64,000 bases of DNA from Paracoccus salsus (GCF_021556615.1 NZ_JAKGGD010000003.1:471762-535761); one strand, 5' to 3'; shown: positions 48,659 to 57,653, numbered from the stretch's first letter. Program-made: numbers and translations. The notes: generated by a model not told the origin, from the sequence alone.

Positions 48659-49177
48659 TCAGCGGTCCTTCGGCCAATCCTTGAGGGCCTGATACTGCGC
48701 CCGCGTCTCGGGGTCCATCATCGCTTCGAGAACCTGCCGGAAGCCCGCAACCGCCTGCGGCCCGGCATTGCGATAGGCTGTCCGCATCCGCGACCTCTGC
48801 GCCTCGGACAAACGACGCTCCAGCGCGGCGCCCTTGTCGGTCAGGTAAAGCTGGCGTTCGCGCCGGTCGCGCCGACCGACGCGGCTTTCGACCAGATCGT
48901 CCTCGATCAGCGTTCGCAGGACGCGGTTCAGTGACTGCTTGGTTACGCCCAGCACCGCCAGTAGCGAGGTCACCGTCAGGCCCGGATCGCGATTGATGAA
49001 ATGCAGGGCGCGATGGTGGGCGCGGCCATAGTCCATATCGGCCAGGATCAGGTCAGGATCCGCAGTGAAGGCGCGATAGGCAAAGAACATCGCCTCGATG
49101 CCGCGACGCAACTGATCGTCGGTCAGGAACAGCAAATCCTCGCCGACCATTTGCGGGCTGCGCGCCTTCTTCTGCAT
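48659..49177 (-). CDS. petP: MarR-family regulator, PetP-like
   Basis: The 172-residue protein has a MarR winged helix (LTVTSLLAVLGVTKQSLNRVLRTLIEDDLVESRVGRRDRRERQLYLTDKG) with the canonical DRRER wing. GGAAAGGA precedes the ATG. It lies 9 nt upstream of petR on the same strand, the organisation known for petP-petR. It is divergent from ilvE with a 153-nt spacer, so it could autoregulate and affect ilvE, but no operator stands out. Confidence 0.82.
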   Translation of the reverse strand: MQKKARSPQMVGEDLLFLTDDQLRRGIEAMFFAYRAFTADPDLILADMDYGRAHHRALHFINRDPGLTVTSLLAVLGVTKQSLNRVLRTLIEDDLVESRVGRRDRRERQLYLTDKGAALERRLSEAQRSRMRTAYRNAGPQAVAGFRQVLEAMMDPETRAQYQALKDWPKDR

Positions 49178-49330
49178 TCGATTTCCTTTCCGTGCTACAC
49201 ACCTTGATATGGCAGCCTTGTTGACTTTCCAAGATTCGATTGTTAGCCGTCAAGGACATCACGCAACAAATGGGCCGAATTCTGGCGGTCCGGCGCAATA
49301 TTCGCAAACCAGAACGGGATGGAGAGAGAG

Positions 49331-50200
49331 ATGACTGCGGCATATGATGATCGCGACGGCAAGATCTGGATGGACGGTGAACTGGTCGAATGGCGCGATG
49401 CCAAGGTGCACGTCCTGACCCACGCGTTGCACTATGCCAGTTCGGTCTTCGAGGGCGAACGCTGCTATGACGGCAAGATCTTCAAGGGTCACGAACATTC
49501 GCTGCGGCTGATCGAGTCGGGCCGGCTGCTGGACATGCCGGTGCCCTACAGCGCCGAGGAAATCGACGCCGCCAAAGAGGCCGTGCTGAAGGCGAACGGG
49601 TTCGAAAACGCCTATGTGCGTGTGGTGGCGTGGCGCGGTTCGGGGCCGGACATGGGCGTGTCCGCCTCGCGCAATCCGGTCCGCATGGCGGTCTGCGCCT
49701 GGGAATGGGGCAGCTATTACGGCGATGCGAAATGGCAGGGCGCGAAACTGGACGTGGCCAAGTGGAAACGCCCCTCGCCCGAGACGATTCCCACCGCGGC
49801 AAAGGCCGCCGGGCTTTACATGATCTGCACCATGTCCAAGCACGCGGCCGAGGCCAAGGGCTGTTCGGACGCGCTGTTCATGGACTGGGAGGGTTATGTG
49901 GCCGAAGCCACGGGCGCGAACATCTTCTTCGTCAAGGACGAAGAGATCCATACACCAAAGGCAGACCGCTTTCTCGACGGCATCACGCGGCGCACCATCA
50001 TCCAGATGCTGAAAGACAACGGCCGCACCGTGCACGAGCGGCGTATCACGCCCGACGAGCTTGAGGGCTTTCAGGAATGTTTCCTGACCGGAACCGCCGC
50101 CGAGGTGACCCCCGTGGGCCAGATCGGCGACTGGCATTTCCAGGTCGGCCAGATCACGCGCGGAATCGCCGAGGATTACGAGAAGCTGGTCCGCGCGTGA
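49331..50200 (+). CDS. ilvE: Branched-chain amino acid aminotransferase
   Basis: The 289-residue PLP enzyme makes or breaks down Leu, Ile and Val by exchange with 2-oxoglutarate. The PLP lysine is Lys158 in PTAAKAAGLY, and GYVAEATGANIFFVKD near 191-206 with the later LTGTAAEVTPV segment binds the cofactor phosphate. The GGAGAG directly upstream favours the ATG at 49331 over one at 49319. A hairpin follows 14 nt after the stop. Confidence 0.92.
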   Translation: MTAAYDDRDGKIWMDGELVEWRDAKVHVLTHALHYASSVFEGERCYDGKIFKGHEHSLRLIESGRLLDMPVPYSAEEIDAAKEAVLKANGFENAYVRVVAWRGSGPDMGVSASRNPVRMAVCAWEWGSYYGDAKWQGAKLDVAKWKRPSPETIPTAAKAAGLYMICTMSKHAAEAKGCSDALFMDWEGYVAEATGANIFFVKDEEIHTPKADRFLDGITRRTIIQMLKDNGRTVHERRITPDELEGFQECFLTGTAAEVTPVGQIGDWHFQVGQITRGIAEDYEKLVRA

Positions 50201-50214
50201 TCATGCGGACAGAT

Positions 50215-50240
50215 GCCCACCGGAGGCAAAGCCGGTGGGC
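50215..50240 (+). terminator. ilvE: Hairpin downstream of ilvE
   Basis: GCCCACCGG (50215-50223) and CCGGTGGGC (50232-50240) form a perfect 9-bp stem with an 8-nt loop, starting 15 nt after the ilvE stop. There is no strong U-tract, so it may attenuate rather than fully terminate. Confidence 0.6.
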
Positions 50241-50388
50241 GAGACGGCCTGTTCTCTCAGACCGAAGGCATGCAACCGTCCCTGCATAGGCCAGTGCGGC
50301 AAAGGCAAGGCGCGGCCCGTTCGCCTTGCCGGTCGATCGGCATGAGGCTGTGATCCGTTCGCGTCGAACTGCGCAGGGCCAAGCCGGG

Positions 50389-50577
50389 TCAGGCGCTGCG
50401 GCCGCGCTCGATTCGAAGATATTCCGCCGTCTTGCGGTTCTCGCCGCCGCGCGTCTGCGGGCGGGTACGCAGTATTTCCCATGCGGGATGGGTGCCCGAT
50501 TCGCGTTCCTGCCTGGTGTATTCACGCAGCCGGGTGCCGGTGTGGGTGCGCGGTTGGTCGCTGACATGCTTGGTCAT
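50389..50577 (-). CDS. Small basic protein of unknown function
   Basis: A strong GAGGAGGG ribosome-binding site precedes the ATG at 50577. The 62-residue product is rich in Arg, Glu and Thr (HTGTRLREYTRQERESGTH and PQTRGGENRKTAEYLRIERGRS), with no signal or membrane segment. I do not recognise a named family, though the sequence has the look of conserved short Rhodobacteraceae proteins. The frame continues upstream into ptsN and the longer version is rejected. Confidence 0.55.
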   Translation of the reverse strand: MTKHVSDQPRTHTGTRLREYTRQERESGTHPAWEILRTRPQTRGGENRKTAEYLRIERGRSA

Positions 50578-50641
50578 GCTCGGCCCTCCTCTGATCCGTG
50601 GGGAGACCAGTATAGGGTCGAATCGGGCCAATTCAAACCTT

Positions 50642-51106
50642 TCAGGCAGCCTTGATGCGTTGGGCGGCGGACAGCACGGCATGCAGCGTCGCGGGATTGT
50701 CATTCGCACGCAGCTTGGCTCGCAGATCGGCGTCCCGCAACGTCCGAGACACCAGTGCCAGCGCCTTCAGGTGGTCAACACCGCTGGTTTCGGGCGCCAG
50801 AAGGGCAAAGACCAGATCGACGGGCTGGCGGTCCACCGCGTCGAAATCCAGGGGCTTTTCGATCCGCAGGAACAGGCCGACCACCTTGTCAAGCCCGTGC
50901 AGCCTTGCATGCGGCAAGGCCACGCCCTGACCCACCCCGGTCGGCCCCAGGCTTTCACGCGCCTGCAGAGCGTCAAGGACCTCCGAGGCATTCAGCCGGT
51001 ATTCGGCATGCGCCAGATCGGCCAACTCCTGGAACAGGCGCTTCTTGGACGTGACCTGTCCAAGGGAGCGCACGCCACCCGGCTTGAGGATCTCGCTGAG
51101 TTGCAT
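50642..51106 (-). CDS. ptsN: Nitrogen PTS IIA-like protein (EIIA-Ntr)
   Basis: The 154-residue protein is the cytoplasmic phosphocarrier of the nitrogen-related PTS. His66 in GVALPHARLHGL is the phosphorylated residue, and the C-terminal DADLRAKLRANDNPATLHAVL is typical. EIIA-Ntr regulates potassium transport and stress responses in proteobacteria. It is the last gene of the lptC-lptA-lptB-hpf-ptsN-type block, separated from hpf by 71 nt that include an 18-bp palindrome. Confidence 0.93.
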   Translation of the reverse strand: MQLSEILKPGGVRSLGQVTSKKRLFQELADLAHAEYRLNASEVLDALQARESLGPTGVGQGVALPHARLHGLDKVVGLFLRIEKPLDFDAVDRQPVDLVFALLAPETSGVDHLKALALVSRTLRDADLRAKLRANDNPATLHAVLSAAQRIKAA

Positions 51107-51129
51107 CCTAGCGTGTCTTTCCTATGCTG

Positions 51130-51147
51130 GCCGCCCCCGGGGGCGGC
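51130..51147 (-). terminator. G/C-only 18-bp palindrome between hpf and ptsN
   Basis: GCCGCCCCCGGGGGCGGC is perfectly self-complementary and lies 30 nt beyond the hpf stop. It can fold into a 7-bp G/C stem in the transcript and may attenuate read-through from hpf into ptsN or stabilise the hpf 3' end. No U-tract is present. Confidence 0.4.
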
Positions 51148-51177
51148 TCAGTCTGCGAGGTGTCGCCATCAGCGGCT

Positions 51178-51753
51178 TCAGCCGTTGCCCCGCGGGTCAA
51201 TCCAGCCCACGTTGCCGTCCTCGCGGCGATGCACGACATTCACGCCGCCATGTTTCTCGTTGCGGAAGACAAGCAAGGGCGCCCCCGCCAGTTCCATCTG
51301 CATGACCGCGTCGCCGACCGAGAGGGTCGGTACGCGGGATTCCATTTCGGCGATGATGATCGGCTGCAGGCCGCTGTCCTGCGATTCCCATTCATTCTCA
51401 TCGGCGGCCAGCACATATATGCCCGCCTCACCGAATACAACCGGCCCGGATCGATCCTTGTGATGGTCCTTCAGGCGGCGCTTGTACCGGCGAAGCTGCT
51501 TGTCCATCTTTTCGCGACAGGCCTCGAAGGCGCCATAGATCTCGACCGCCGCGCCGCGGGCCTGCACGGTCAGCCCGGTGGAGAGATGCACGACGGCGTC
51601 ACACAGGAACTGATGCGCATCCTTGGAAAAGGTCACCGTGGCATCGGTCGGGCGCTGGGAGTACTTGATTACGGTCTCGCCCAGTTCCTTCTCGACATGG
51701 GTGCTGAGGGCATCGCCCACATCGATGTGTTTTCCGCTGATGGTGTAGCGCAT
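51178..51753 (-). CDS. hpf: Ribosome hibernation-promoting factor, long form
   Basis: The 191-residue protein has an N-terminal HPF/YfiA domain (MRYTISGKHIDVGDALSTHVEKEL..., residues 1 to ~105) and a C-terminal dimerisation domain (PTLSVGDAVMQMELAGAPLLVFRNEKHGGVNVVHRREDGNVGWIDP). Long HPF dimerises 70S ribosomes into 100S particles in stationary phase. The lysine/arginine-rich linker is present. It stands between lptB and ptsN, where rpoN would be expected upstream in many relatives. Confidence 0.94.
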   Translation of the reverse strand: MRYTISGKHIDVGDALSTHVEKELGETVIKYSQRPTDATVTFSKDAHQFLCDAVVHLSTGLTVQARGAAVEIYGAFEACREKMDKQLRRYKRRLKDHHKDRSGPVVFGEAGIYVLAADENEWESQDSGLQPIIIAEMESRVPTLSVGDAVMQMELAGAPLLVFRNEKHGGVNVVHRREDGNVGWIDPRGNG

Positions 51754-51947
51754 CGTCTTTCCTCTTCGGTTGCCCGTCTTCCGCGTGCGCCGACCCGTTC
51801 ACGGCTGCCGGCGCGCGGCGGATAACGGGGGTGGCGGGGCGAGATCCGATACCACGCCCGCAGGAATCAATTTGGTGACAGCCGATCGGTTCTGTCAACG
51901 GGGCGCAGGATGCCATGACGAAGTTTCGCGAGGATTGCCAAGGCCGT

Positions 51948-52697
51948 TCACACCATCCTGAAGCCTTCGCCCAGATAGACCTCGCGGACCTTGGGGTCTG
52001 CGACGATCTCGGCGGTGGTGCCGGACATCAGCACATGACCGTCATGCAGGATATAGGCGCGGTCCACGATCCCCAGCGTTTCCCGCACGTTGTGGTCGGT
52101 GATCAGCACGCCAATGCCGCGCGACTTCAGGTCATGCACCAGTTCGCGGATTTCGCCGACCGCGATCGGATCGACCCCCGCGAAGGGTTCGTCCAGCAAC
52201 AGAAAGCTGGGAGCCGAGGCAAGGCAGCGCGCGATCTCGACCCGGCGGCGCTCGCCGCCCGACAAGGCCAGCGCGGGTGCGCCCCGCAGATGCGTGATCG
52301 AGAAGTCGCCCAGCAATTCCTCCAGCCGGTCGCGACGGTGGCGCGGATCGTCCAGGGCGACCTCCAGCACGGCCATGATGTTCTGTTCGACCGTCAGGCC
52401 GCGAAAGATCGACATCTCTTGCGGCAGATAGCCGATGCCCATCCGCGCCCGCCGGAACATCGGCAGCCGGGTGGCGTCCTTGCCGTCGATCATGACCTGC
52501 CCGGCATCCGGCGGCACCAGACCGGCGATGCAGTAGAAGCAGGTGGTCTTGCCCGACCCGTTCGGCCCCAGCAGCGCCACCACCTCGCCGCGCGCCAGCG
52601 AAACCGAGACATCATGGATGACCGGCCGCTTGCGATAGGATTTGCGCAGGCCCCGCACCCAAAGCCCGTCGCCCGGCCTGTCCGTCTCGTGCCGCAT
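51948..52697 (-). CDS. lptB: LPS export ABC transporter ATP-binding protein
   Basis: The 249-residue ATPase powers the LptB2FG complex that extracts lipopolysaccharide from the inner membrane. Walker A GPNGSGKT is at 44-51, the signature LSGGERRR near 140 and Walker [17 protein letters not shown] follow. The start overlaps the lptA stop as TGATG. The 194-nt gap to hpf contains no recognisable gene. Confidence 0.95.
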   Translation of the reverse strand: MRHETDRPGDGLWVRGLRKSYRKRPVIHDVSVSLARGEVVALLGPNGSGKTTCFYCIAGLVPPDAGQVMIDGKDATRLPMFRRARMGIGYLPQEMSIFRGLTVEQNIMAVLEVALDDPRHRRDRLEELLGDFSITHLRGAPALALSGGERRRVEIARCLASAPSFLLLDEPFAGVDPIAVGEIRELVHDLKSRGIGVLITDHNVRETLGIVDRAYILHDGHVLMSGTTAEIVADPKVREVYLGEGFRMV

Positions 52698-53173
52698 CAG
52701 TTGCCGCCAGGCTGCAGGACAGACCGGACGCGACCATCGACGGTCGCGCTGCCCGAGGCCAGATCGACGACCATCCGGTCACCGGTCAGCGCGTTCCGGC
52801 CCTGGGTCAGGACCACGTCACCGGTCAGCGTGACATTGCCCGATTCGACGTCATAGACAGCCTCGCGCGCCTCGGCGGCATCGGCGCCGGACACCAGCGT
52901 GACGCCACCTTCGGCGCGCAGCGACCGGATACGGCTTTGCCCGCCCTCGGCATAAAGGACGGTGACCTTGTCGGCAGAAAGCCGCATCTCGCCCTGACCA
53001 ATCACGACATTTCCCGTGAAGACGGCGCTGCCATCGGCCTGGTCGACGGCCAGACGATCAGCGGCGACCTCGACCGGGGCCGAGATATCCGCCTTGACGC
53101 CACCGAAGCCGATATCCTGTGCGGCCGCGGGCGCGGCCGCAAGCAGCAGGGCGATCGTCAGGGGGCGCAGCAT
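52697..53173 (-). CDS. lptA: LPS transport periplasmic protein LptA
   Basis: The 158-residue protein has a signal peptide ([19 protein letters not shown]) and an OstA-like beta-jellyroll with repeated [22 protein letters not shown] and [26 protein letters not shown] strands. LptA bridges the periplasm between LptC and LptD. It lies between lptC (19-nt gap) and lptB (1-nt overlap). Confidence 0.94.
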   Translation of the reverse strand: MLRPLTIALLLAAAPAAAQDIGFGGVKADISAPVEVAADRLAVDQADGSAVFTGNVVIGQGEMRLSADKVTVLYAEGGQSRIRSLRAEGGVTLVSGADAAEAREAVYDVESGNVTLTGDVVLTQGRNALTGDRMVVDLASGSATVDGRVRSVLQPGGN

Positions 53174-53192
53174 GGCGGGCTCCTTCAGTGAC

Positions 53193-53789
53193 TCATGGCT
53201 GGTATATCAGACGGACACCGCCTGAGAAGTTCAATACGGTCGAGCCGCCCGTCCCGGCTTCGCCCTCGACGCCACCTTGCGGCAGCAGTTGCATCTCTTG
53301 GGCCGTGATCCGGCCGAACGGCGCGGCAGCCGAAACCCCGTCGCGAGCGGCAATGAGGGATCGGTCGGTGGCCGCGTCGATCTGTGGCGCTTCAAGCGTC
53401 CAGCCCGACGAGGTCGCCATCCGAACCCCGCCCCGCAGCCCGATCACGCCTTCGGCGACCCGGGCATCCGGCGCGGTCAGTTCGGCCTCCAGCCCGTCTG
53501 GCCGCCGCCATGTCAGCTGCAGGTCGCGAGCGCTCTCGCGACCATCCGCGTCGGTCAGCGCCGCATCGCGGGCGCGCAGCAACAGCTCGGCCCCGTCGCT
53601 GGTCACACCCGAAAAGCGCGGCGCGACGATGCGCGGCTCGCGGGCCATCTGCTCGGCATCGACCTCGGCATAGGGAATCTGCGGCTCGGTCGCGGGCTTG
53701 CGCGAAAAGAGGAACATGGTCGACAGGATCGCCAGCGCCAGCAGGGGCAGAAGCACGCGCAGCCATCTGACGACACGGGTGCGGTTCAC
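53193..53789 (-). CDS. lptC: LPS export inner-membrane protein LptC
   Basis: A GTG at 53789 lies 5 nt after the kdsD stop and gives 198 residues beginning MNRTRVVRWLRVLLPLLALAILSTMFLF, one N-terminal membrane anchor. The periplasmic part carries the LptC pattern (RFSGVTSDGAELLLRARDA, GWTLEAPQIDAA, GGVRLIY). An ATG at 53828 is possible but would overlap kdsD by 35 nt. LptC links LptFG to LptA. Confidence 0.88.
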   Translation of the reverse strand: MNRTRVVRWLRVLLPLLALAILSTMFLFSRKPATEPQIPYAEVDAEQMAREPRIVAPRFSGVTSDGAELLLRARDAALTDADGRESARDLQLTWRRPDGLEAELTAPDARVAEGVIGLRGGVRMATSSGWTLEAPQIDAATDRSLIAARDGVSAAAPFGRITAQEMQLLPQGGVEGEAGTGGSTVLNFSGGVRLIYQP

Positions 53790-53793
53790 GGGT

Positions 53794-54738
53794 TCAGACC
53801 ATCCCGGCACGCAGGCAGTCATGGACATGCAGAATGCCCCGCGGCATGCCGTCTTCGACCGCGAACAGACAGGTGATCTTGCGCTCCTGCATCTCGGCCA
53901 GGGCGGCCTCGGCCAGCGCCTCTGGCCGGATCACCCGCGGATCGCGGGTCATCACCTCCGAGGCGGTATGATCCAGCAACCCCTGCATGTGACGGCGCAG
54001 GTCGCCATCGGTGATGATGCCGCTCAGATGTCCCTCGATATCGGTCACGCCGGTCACGCCATAGCCCTTCTGGCTTATCACCAGCAGGGCTTCGCTCATC
54101 GGCGCGCCTTCCGCCACAAGCGGCATGTCGGGATGCATCAGGTCGGCGACCTTGGACAGCCGCGCGCCCAGCTTGCCGCCCGGATGGAAGGTGCGGAAAT
54201 GCTCGGCCGTGAAGCTGCGATGCTCCATCAACGCGATCGCCAGCGCATCGCCAAGCGCCAGCGTCATCGTGGTCGAGGTGGTGGGCACGATGCCGTTGCC
54301 GCATGCCTCCTCGGCAGCGGGCAGCACCAACGCCACATCGGACTGCCGCAGCAGCGTGGATTCGGGCCGGGATGCGACGCCGATCAGCGGGATATGAAAG
54401 CGTCGCGTATGGGCGACCAGATCGGCCAGCTCGGGCGTCTCGCCGCTGTTCGAAAGAACCAGCGCGACATCGGATTGCGTGACCATCCCCAGATCGCCGT
54501 GGCTGGCCTCGGCCGGATGCACGAACTGCGCGGGCGTGCCGGTCGAGGCCAGCGTCGCCGCGATCTTGCGGGCGATATGTCCGGACTTGCCCATGCCGGA
54601 CACGATGACGCGTCCCTGCGCCGCCAGGATCGCATCCACCGCCTGCTGGAATTCCGGTCCCAGCCCGTCGGCCAAAGCCGCCATGCCCCGCGCTTCGGTC
54701 AGGATCACGCGCCTTGCCGTCTCGATATAGTCGTTCAA
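53794..54738 (-). CDS. kdsD: Arabinose-5-phosphate isomerase (KpsF/GutQ family)
   Basis: KdsD converts ribulose-5-phosphate to arabinose-5-phosphate, the first step to Kdo for LPS, which suits its place beside lptCAB. The SIS domain has GMGKSGHIARKIAATLASTGTPAQFVHPAEASHGDLGM near 48-86, and two CBS domains follow. The start is unclear: an ATG at 54837 would overlap rnd; a TTG at 54738 gives 314 residues, near the family length, with AAGG about 8 nt upstream. Confidence 0.92.
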   Translation of the reverse strand: MNDYIETARRVILTEARGMAALADGLGPEFQQAVDAILAAQGRVIVSGMGKSGHIARKIAATLASTGTPAQFVHPAEASHGDLGMVTQSDVALVLSNSGETPELADLVAHTRRFHIPLIGVASRPESTLLRQSDVALVLPAAEEACGNGIVPTTSTTMTLALGDALAIALMEHRSFTAEHFRTFHPGGKLGARLSKVADLMHPDMPLVAEGAPMSEALLVISQKGYGVTGVTDIEGHLSGIITDGDLRRHMQGLLDHTASEVMTRDPRVIRPEALAEAALAEMQERKITCLFAVEDGMPRGILHVHDCLRAGMV

Positions 54739-54811
54739 ACCGTCTGCCTTTGCGTTGGTGAAACTATCCTCGCGGGGCCCGGGAGGCAGACGGCCCCCCG
54801 GCCGCTTCGAT

Positions 54812-55426
54812 CTAGTGACTGAAGATGTCGTTTTCATCCCCCCAGCCCAGCAGGTCCAGATGGGCCCGGGCCGGAAGATAGTCGAAACAGGCTTGTGCCA
54901 GCCCGAGCCGGTTCTCGCGCTTCAGTCGCTCTTCCAGGGCCAGCTTCAGCCTGTGCAGGTGCAGCACATCCGACGCGGCGTATTCCAGCTGCGCGTCGGT
55001 CAGATCCGCGGCGCCCCAGTCACTGGTCTGCTGCTGCTTGCTGACATCGACGCCGACCAGTTCGCTCAGCAGGTATTTCAGGCCGTGCCGGTCCGTAAAG
55101 GTCCGGATCAGCTTCGATGCGATCTTGGTGCACCACACCGGAGACGTCACGACCCCGAAACAGTTTTCCAGCGCGGCGATGTCGAAACGTCCGAAATGGA
55201 ACAGCTTCAGCACCTTCGCGTCGGTCAGCAATTTGCACAGATTCGGGGCCTCGGTCTGGCCACGCTCGATCTGGACCAGATGCGCGTCGCCATCCCCGGA
55301 CGACAACTGCACCAGACACAGCCGGTCGCGGCGCGGATCAAGCCCCATCGTCTCGGTGTCTATGGCCACGACCGGACCAAGATTCAGGTCGTCGGGAAGG
55401 TCATTTGGATAAAGATGGATGCTCAT
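54812..55426 (-). CDS. rnd: Ribonuclease D, exonuclease domain only
   Basis: The 204-residue protein is a DEDD 3'-5' exonuclease: AIDTETMGLD puts Asp23 and Glu25 at motif I, FHFGRFDIAALE is motif II, and QLEYAASDVLHLHRL motif III with the Tyr-x3-Asp of the DEDDy type. The HRDC domains of E. coli RNase D are absent, as in many alphaproteobacteria. It probably trims structured RNAs. It precedes kdsD and may start this operon. Confidence 0.93.
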   Translation of the reverse strand: MSIHLYPNDLPDDLNLGPVVAIDTETMGLDPRRDRLCLVQLSSGDGDAHLVQIERGQTEAPNLCKLLTDAKVLKLFHFGRFDIAALENCFGVVTSPVWCTKIASKLIRTFTDRHGLKYLLSELVGVDVSKQQQTSDWGAADLTDAQLEYAASDVLHLHRLKLALEERLKRENRLGLAQACFDYLPARAHLDLLGWGDENDIFSH

Positions 55427-55587
55427 CTGGGATTCTACTGTTGCTGGCTTGTGCCCTCTCTGACCAGAAACAGGCGGCGTGGTCCAGTTTTATCCCGCAT
55501 CCGACCCTGTCCGGCAGCACCAGCTGTCAGCAGAGCTGAGCCGATCTGGGGCAGCAAGGCTTGAAGCGTCCATTCGAGAGCCGTCGA

Positions 55588-55619
55588 AAACGCATCGGCC
55601 AAAGGCCGGGGATGCGTTT
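55588..55619. promoter_or_regulatory. Stem-loop in the rnd-fahA intergenic region
   Basis: AAACGCATC (55588-55596) pairs with GATGCGTTT (55611-55619), with an inner GGCC/GGCC stem around an AAA loop and a GGG bulge. The 392-nt region between divergent rnd and fahA (55427-55818) holds no supportable gene, only this hairpin and the operator at 55719-55736. It is upstream of both genes, so it is not a terminator for either. Confidence 0.45.
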
Positions 55620-55718
55620 GCATCGCGCGCGGGAAAACGGGCTGCGGACCTCGCCTGTTTGCCGCCAAGTCGAGCCCGTAGGGCCGGTGCCGGTCGGCGT
55701 GCGGCGGCGCGGGCAATT

Positions 55719-55736
55719 TCGTTGCAAAAGTAACGA
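55719..55736. promoter_or_regulatory. fahA: MarR-type operator upstream of fahA
   Basis: TCGTTGC-AAAA-GTAACGA is an inverted repeat with 6 of 7 complementary pairs and a 4-nt spacer, the same architecture and half-site (CGTTGC) as the sites in front of hmgA. It lies about 83-100 nt upstream of the fahA start. The divergent homogentisate MarR protein is the likely binder. Confidence 0.6.
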
Positions 55737-55818
55737 TTATTCTTGCATAGGAAGCAATATCTGGTATCCGTGCCGTCGCGGCAAGATGCCGCAAACCACC
55801 GACCACGGGAGGCCTGTG

Positions 55819-57036
55819 ATGCCGGCGGCTCCGACACCGTTGCGCAGCTGGATTGCGGCTGCGAACGACGCGGCCTGCGACTTTCCGATCCAGAACCTGC
55901 CCTATGGCGTGTTCTCGGTCGGCGGCGGGCCGCGGCGCTGCGGCGTGGCGATCGGCGACATGATCGTTGACCTTGCGGCCTGCGAGGCGCGTGGCCTGCT
56001 GAATGCGGGCGGCACGTTTGCAGCGCCTCGGCTGAATGACTTCATCGCGCTTGGCCGGGCCAGATGGGACCAGATCCGCAGCCGCCTGACCCAGCTTCTG
56101 GCCGAGGATGGCGACCATTCGCTGCCCCTGGTGGCGATGGCGGATACGACGCTGCACTTGCCGATCCGGGTGACCGAGTTCACGGATTTCTACGCCTCCA
56201 GGAATCACGCCTACAATGTCGGCGTGCTGTTCCGCGGCCCGGAAAACGCGCTGCCGCCGCAATGGACGCATATGCCGATCGGCTATAACGGCCGGGCCTC
56301 GTCGGTCGTGGTCTCGGGCACCGACATCCGTCGGCCGATGGGTCAGGTCAGGGGTGAGGCCGGCCCGGAATGGACCGCCTGCCGACGGCTCGACCTTGAA
56401 CTGGAACTGGCCGCCATCGTCGGCGCCGACAGCCGGATGGGTGAGCGCGTCGGCGTCGAGGCGGCCGAGCAGATGATCTTCGGCTACACCCTTCTTAACG
56501 ACTGGTCCGCGCGCGACATCCAGGCCTGGGAATATCAGCCGCTGGGGCCGTTCCAGTCCAAGGCCCTGGCCACCACCATCGGCCCCTGGATCGTCACGCA
56601 GGCCGCGCTGGAGCCATTCCGCAGCGGCGGCGCGCCGCGCGACAACGACATCCTGGCCTATCTGCGCGAGGAACGCCCCGGATTTTACGATCTGAACCTC
56701 GGCTGGACCATGAACGGCCAGCAGATGTGCCGGACGAACTACAACGTGATGTATTGGTCCAGCGCCCAGCAACTGGCCCATCATGCCGTGTCGGGCTGCC
56801 CGATGCGGGTCGGCGATCTGCTGGGATCGGGGACGATTTCAGGGCCCTCGCGGGATCAGATGGGTGCCCTGCTTGAAATGACCGGGAACGGGAAATCCAC
56901 GGTAACCGTCAACGGCGAGACGCGGACCTTCATCGAGGACGGCGACGAGATCGGGCTGTTCGGCTTTGCCCAGGGCCAAGGCTACCGCATCGGCTTCGGA
57001 CCCTGCACGGGCAGGATCCTGCCGGCGAATGGCTGA
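55819..57036 (+). CDS. fahA: Fumarylacetoacetase
   Basis: FahA hydrolyses fumarylacetoacetate to fumarate and acetoacetate, the last step of homogentisate catabolism. The 405-residue protein has TEFTDFYASRNHAYNVGVLFRG near 117-138 and the signature LLNDWSARDIQAWEYQPLGPFQSKALATTIGPWIV near 229-263 holding metal ligands. GGGAGG fits the ATG at 55819; an in-frame ATG at 55786 is less supported. hmgA lies 0.7 kb downstream; maleylacetoacetate isomerase is not in the window. Confidence 0.94.
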   Translation: MPAAPTPLRSWIAAANDAACDFPIQNLPYGVFSVGGGPRRCGVAIGDMIVDLAACEARGLLNAGGTFAAPRLNDFIALGRARWDQIRSRLTQLLAEDGDHSLPLVAMADTTLHLPIRVTEFTDFYASRNHAYNVGVLFRGPENALPPQWTHMPIGYNGRASSVVVSGTDIRRPMGQVRGEAGPEWTACRRLDLELELAAIVGADSRMGERVGVEAAEQMIFGYTLLNDWSARDIQAWEYQPLGPFQSKALATTIGPWIVTQAALEPFRSGGAPRDNDILAYLREERPGFYDLNLGWTMNGQQMCRTNYNVMYWSSAQQLAHHAVSGCPMRVGDLLGSGTISGPSRDQMGALLEMTGNGKSTVTVNGETRTFIEDGDEIGLFGFAQGQGYRIGFGPCTGRILPANG

Positions 57037-57154
57037 CCATGCCGAACCGGATCGTGCTGCATGAATGCCGGCGGTGGTCGGCGTCACAGGCTGGGTGCGG
57101 CGCGCGCCTGCCGTTGGCCCGCAAGCCGGAATCGCGGGCGATCACGCCGGATCG

Positions 57155-57580
57155 TCATCTCGGGGCGTCGATCAACCGCTCCAGCGCGGCCTGAAGCCGG
57201 GGCCCGTCTTCGCCCAGATCGGCCAACAGTTCGGCCTGGAAGGCATCCGCGATCCTGCCCAGCCGCTCCATCAGCGCCCGACCGTCGCGGGTCAGCTGCA
57301 GCGCAACCAGCCGCCGATCGCGGTCATGGCCGGATTTGCACACCATCCCTGCCCCTTCAAGCCGCGAGGCGGCGCGGCTGACCACCGACTTGTCCAGGTT
57401 CACACGGGCATGGATGTCGCGCACGCTGACCGCGCCGGAATGGGCCAGATGCGCCAGCACCCGCCATTCGGGGATCGTCAAGCCCGCCTCGGCCTCGTAG
57501 AGGGCGGCAAACCGGCGACTGGTCTGCGCGGCGGCCACCGACAGGCGATAGGGCAGGAACTGGTCCAGGTGGAACGTCAT
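57155..57580 (-). CDS. MarR-family repressor of homogentisate genes (HmgR-like)
   Basis: The 141-residue protein has a clear MarR winged helix ([67 protein letters not shown]). AAGGAG precedes the ATG. It is divergent from hmgA, and three inverted repeats of one type lie in the 142-nt spacer, one inside the hmgA promoter. The simplest reading is an autoregulated repressor of hmgA and fahA released by homogentisate or a relative; the effector is inference. Confidence 0.88.
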   Translation of the reverse strand: MTFHLDQFLPYRLSVAAAQTSRRFAALYEAEAGLTIPEWRVLAHLAHSGAVSVRDIHARVNLDKSVVSRAASRLEGAGMVCKSGHDRDRRLVALQLTRDGRALMERLGRIADAFQAELLADLGEDGPRLQAALERLIDAPR

Positions 57581-57614
57581 GGGAACTCCTTCCCGACCAG
57601 ATCAGCAAGTTTTC

Positions 57615-57628
57615 GTTGCGGATGCAAC
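57615..57628. promoter_or_regulatory. Operator-like inverted repeat IR1 near the repressor start
   Basis: GTTGC-GGAT-GCAAC is a perfect 5-bp inverted repeat with the same 4-nt spacing as IR2 and IR3. It lies 35-48 nt upstream of the repressor's own start and is well placed for autoregulation. Confidence 0.65.
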
Positions 57629-57653
57629 AATAAACTGCGCCGGCCCTTGCTGC

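Noticed and set aside
55435..56784. Open frame antisense to fahA
   Set aside because: It has no recognisable domain and fahA in sense has full signatures and a ribosome-binding site.
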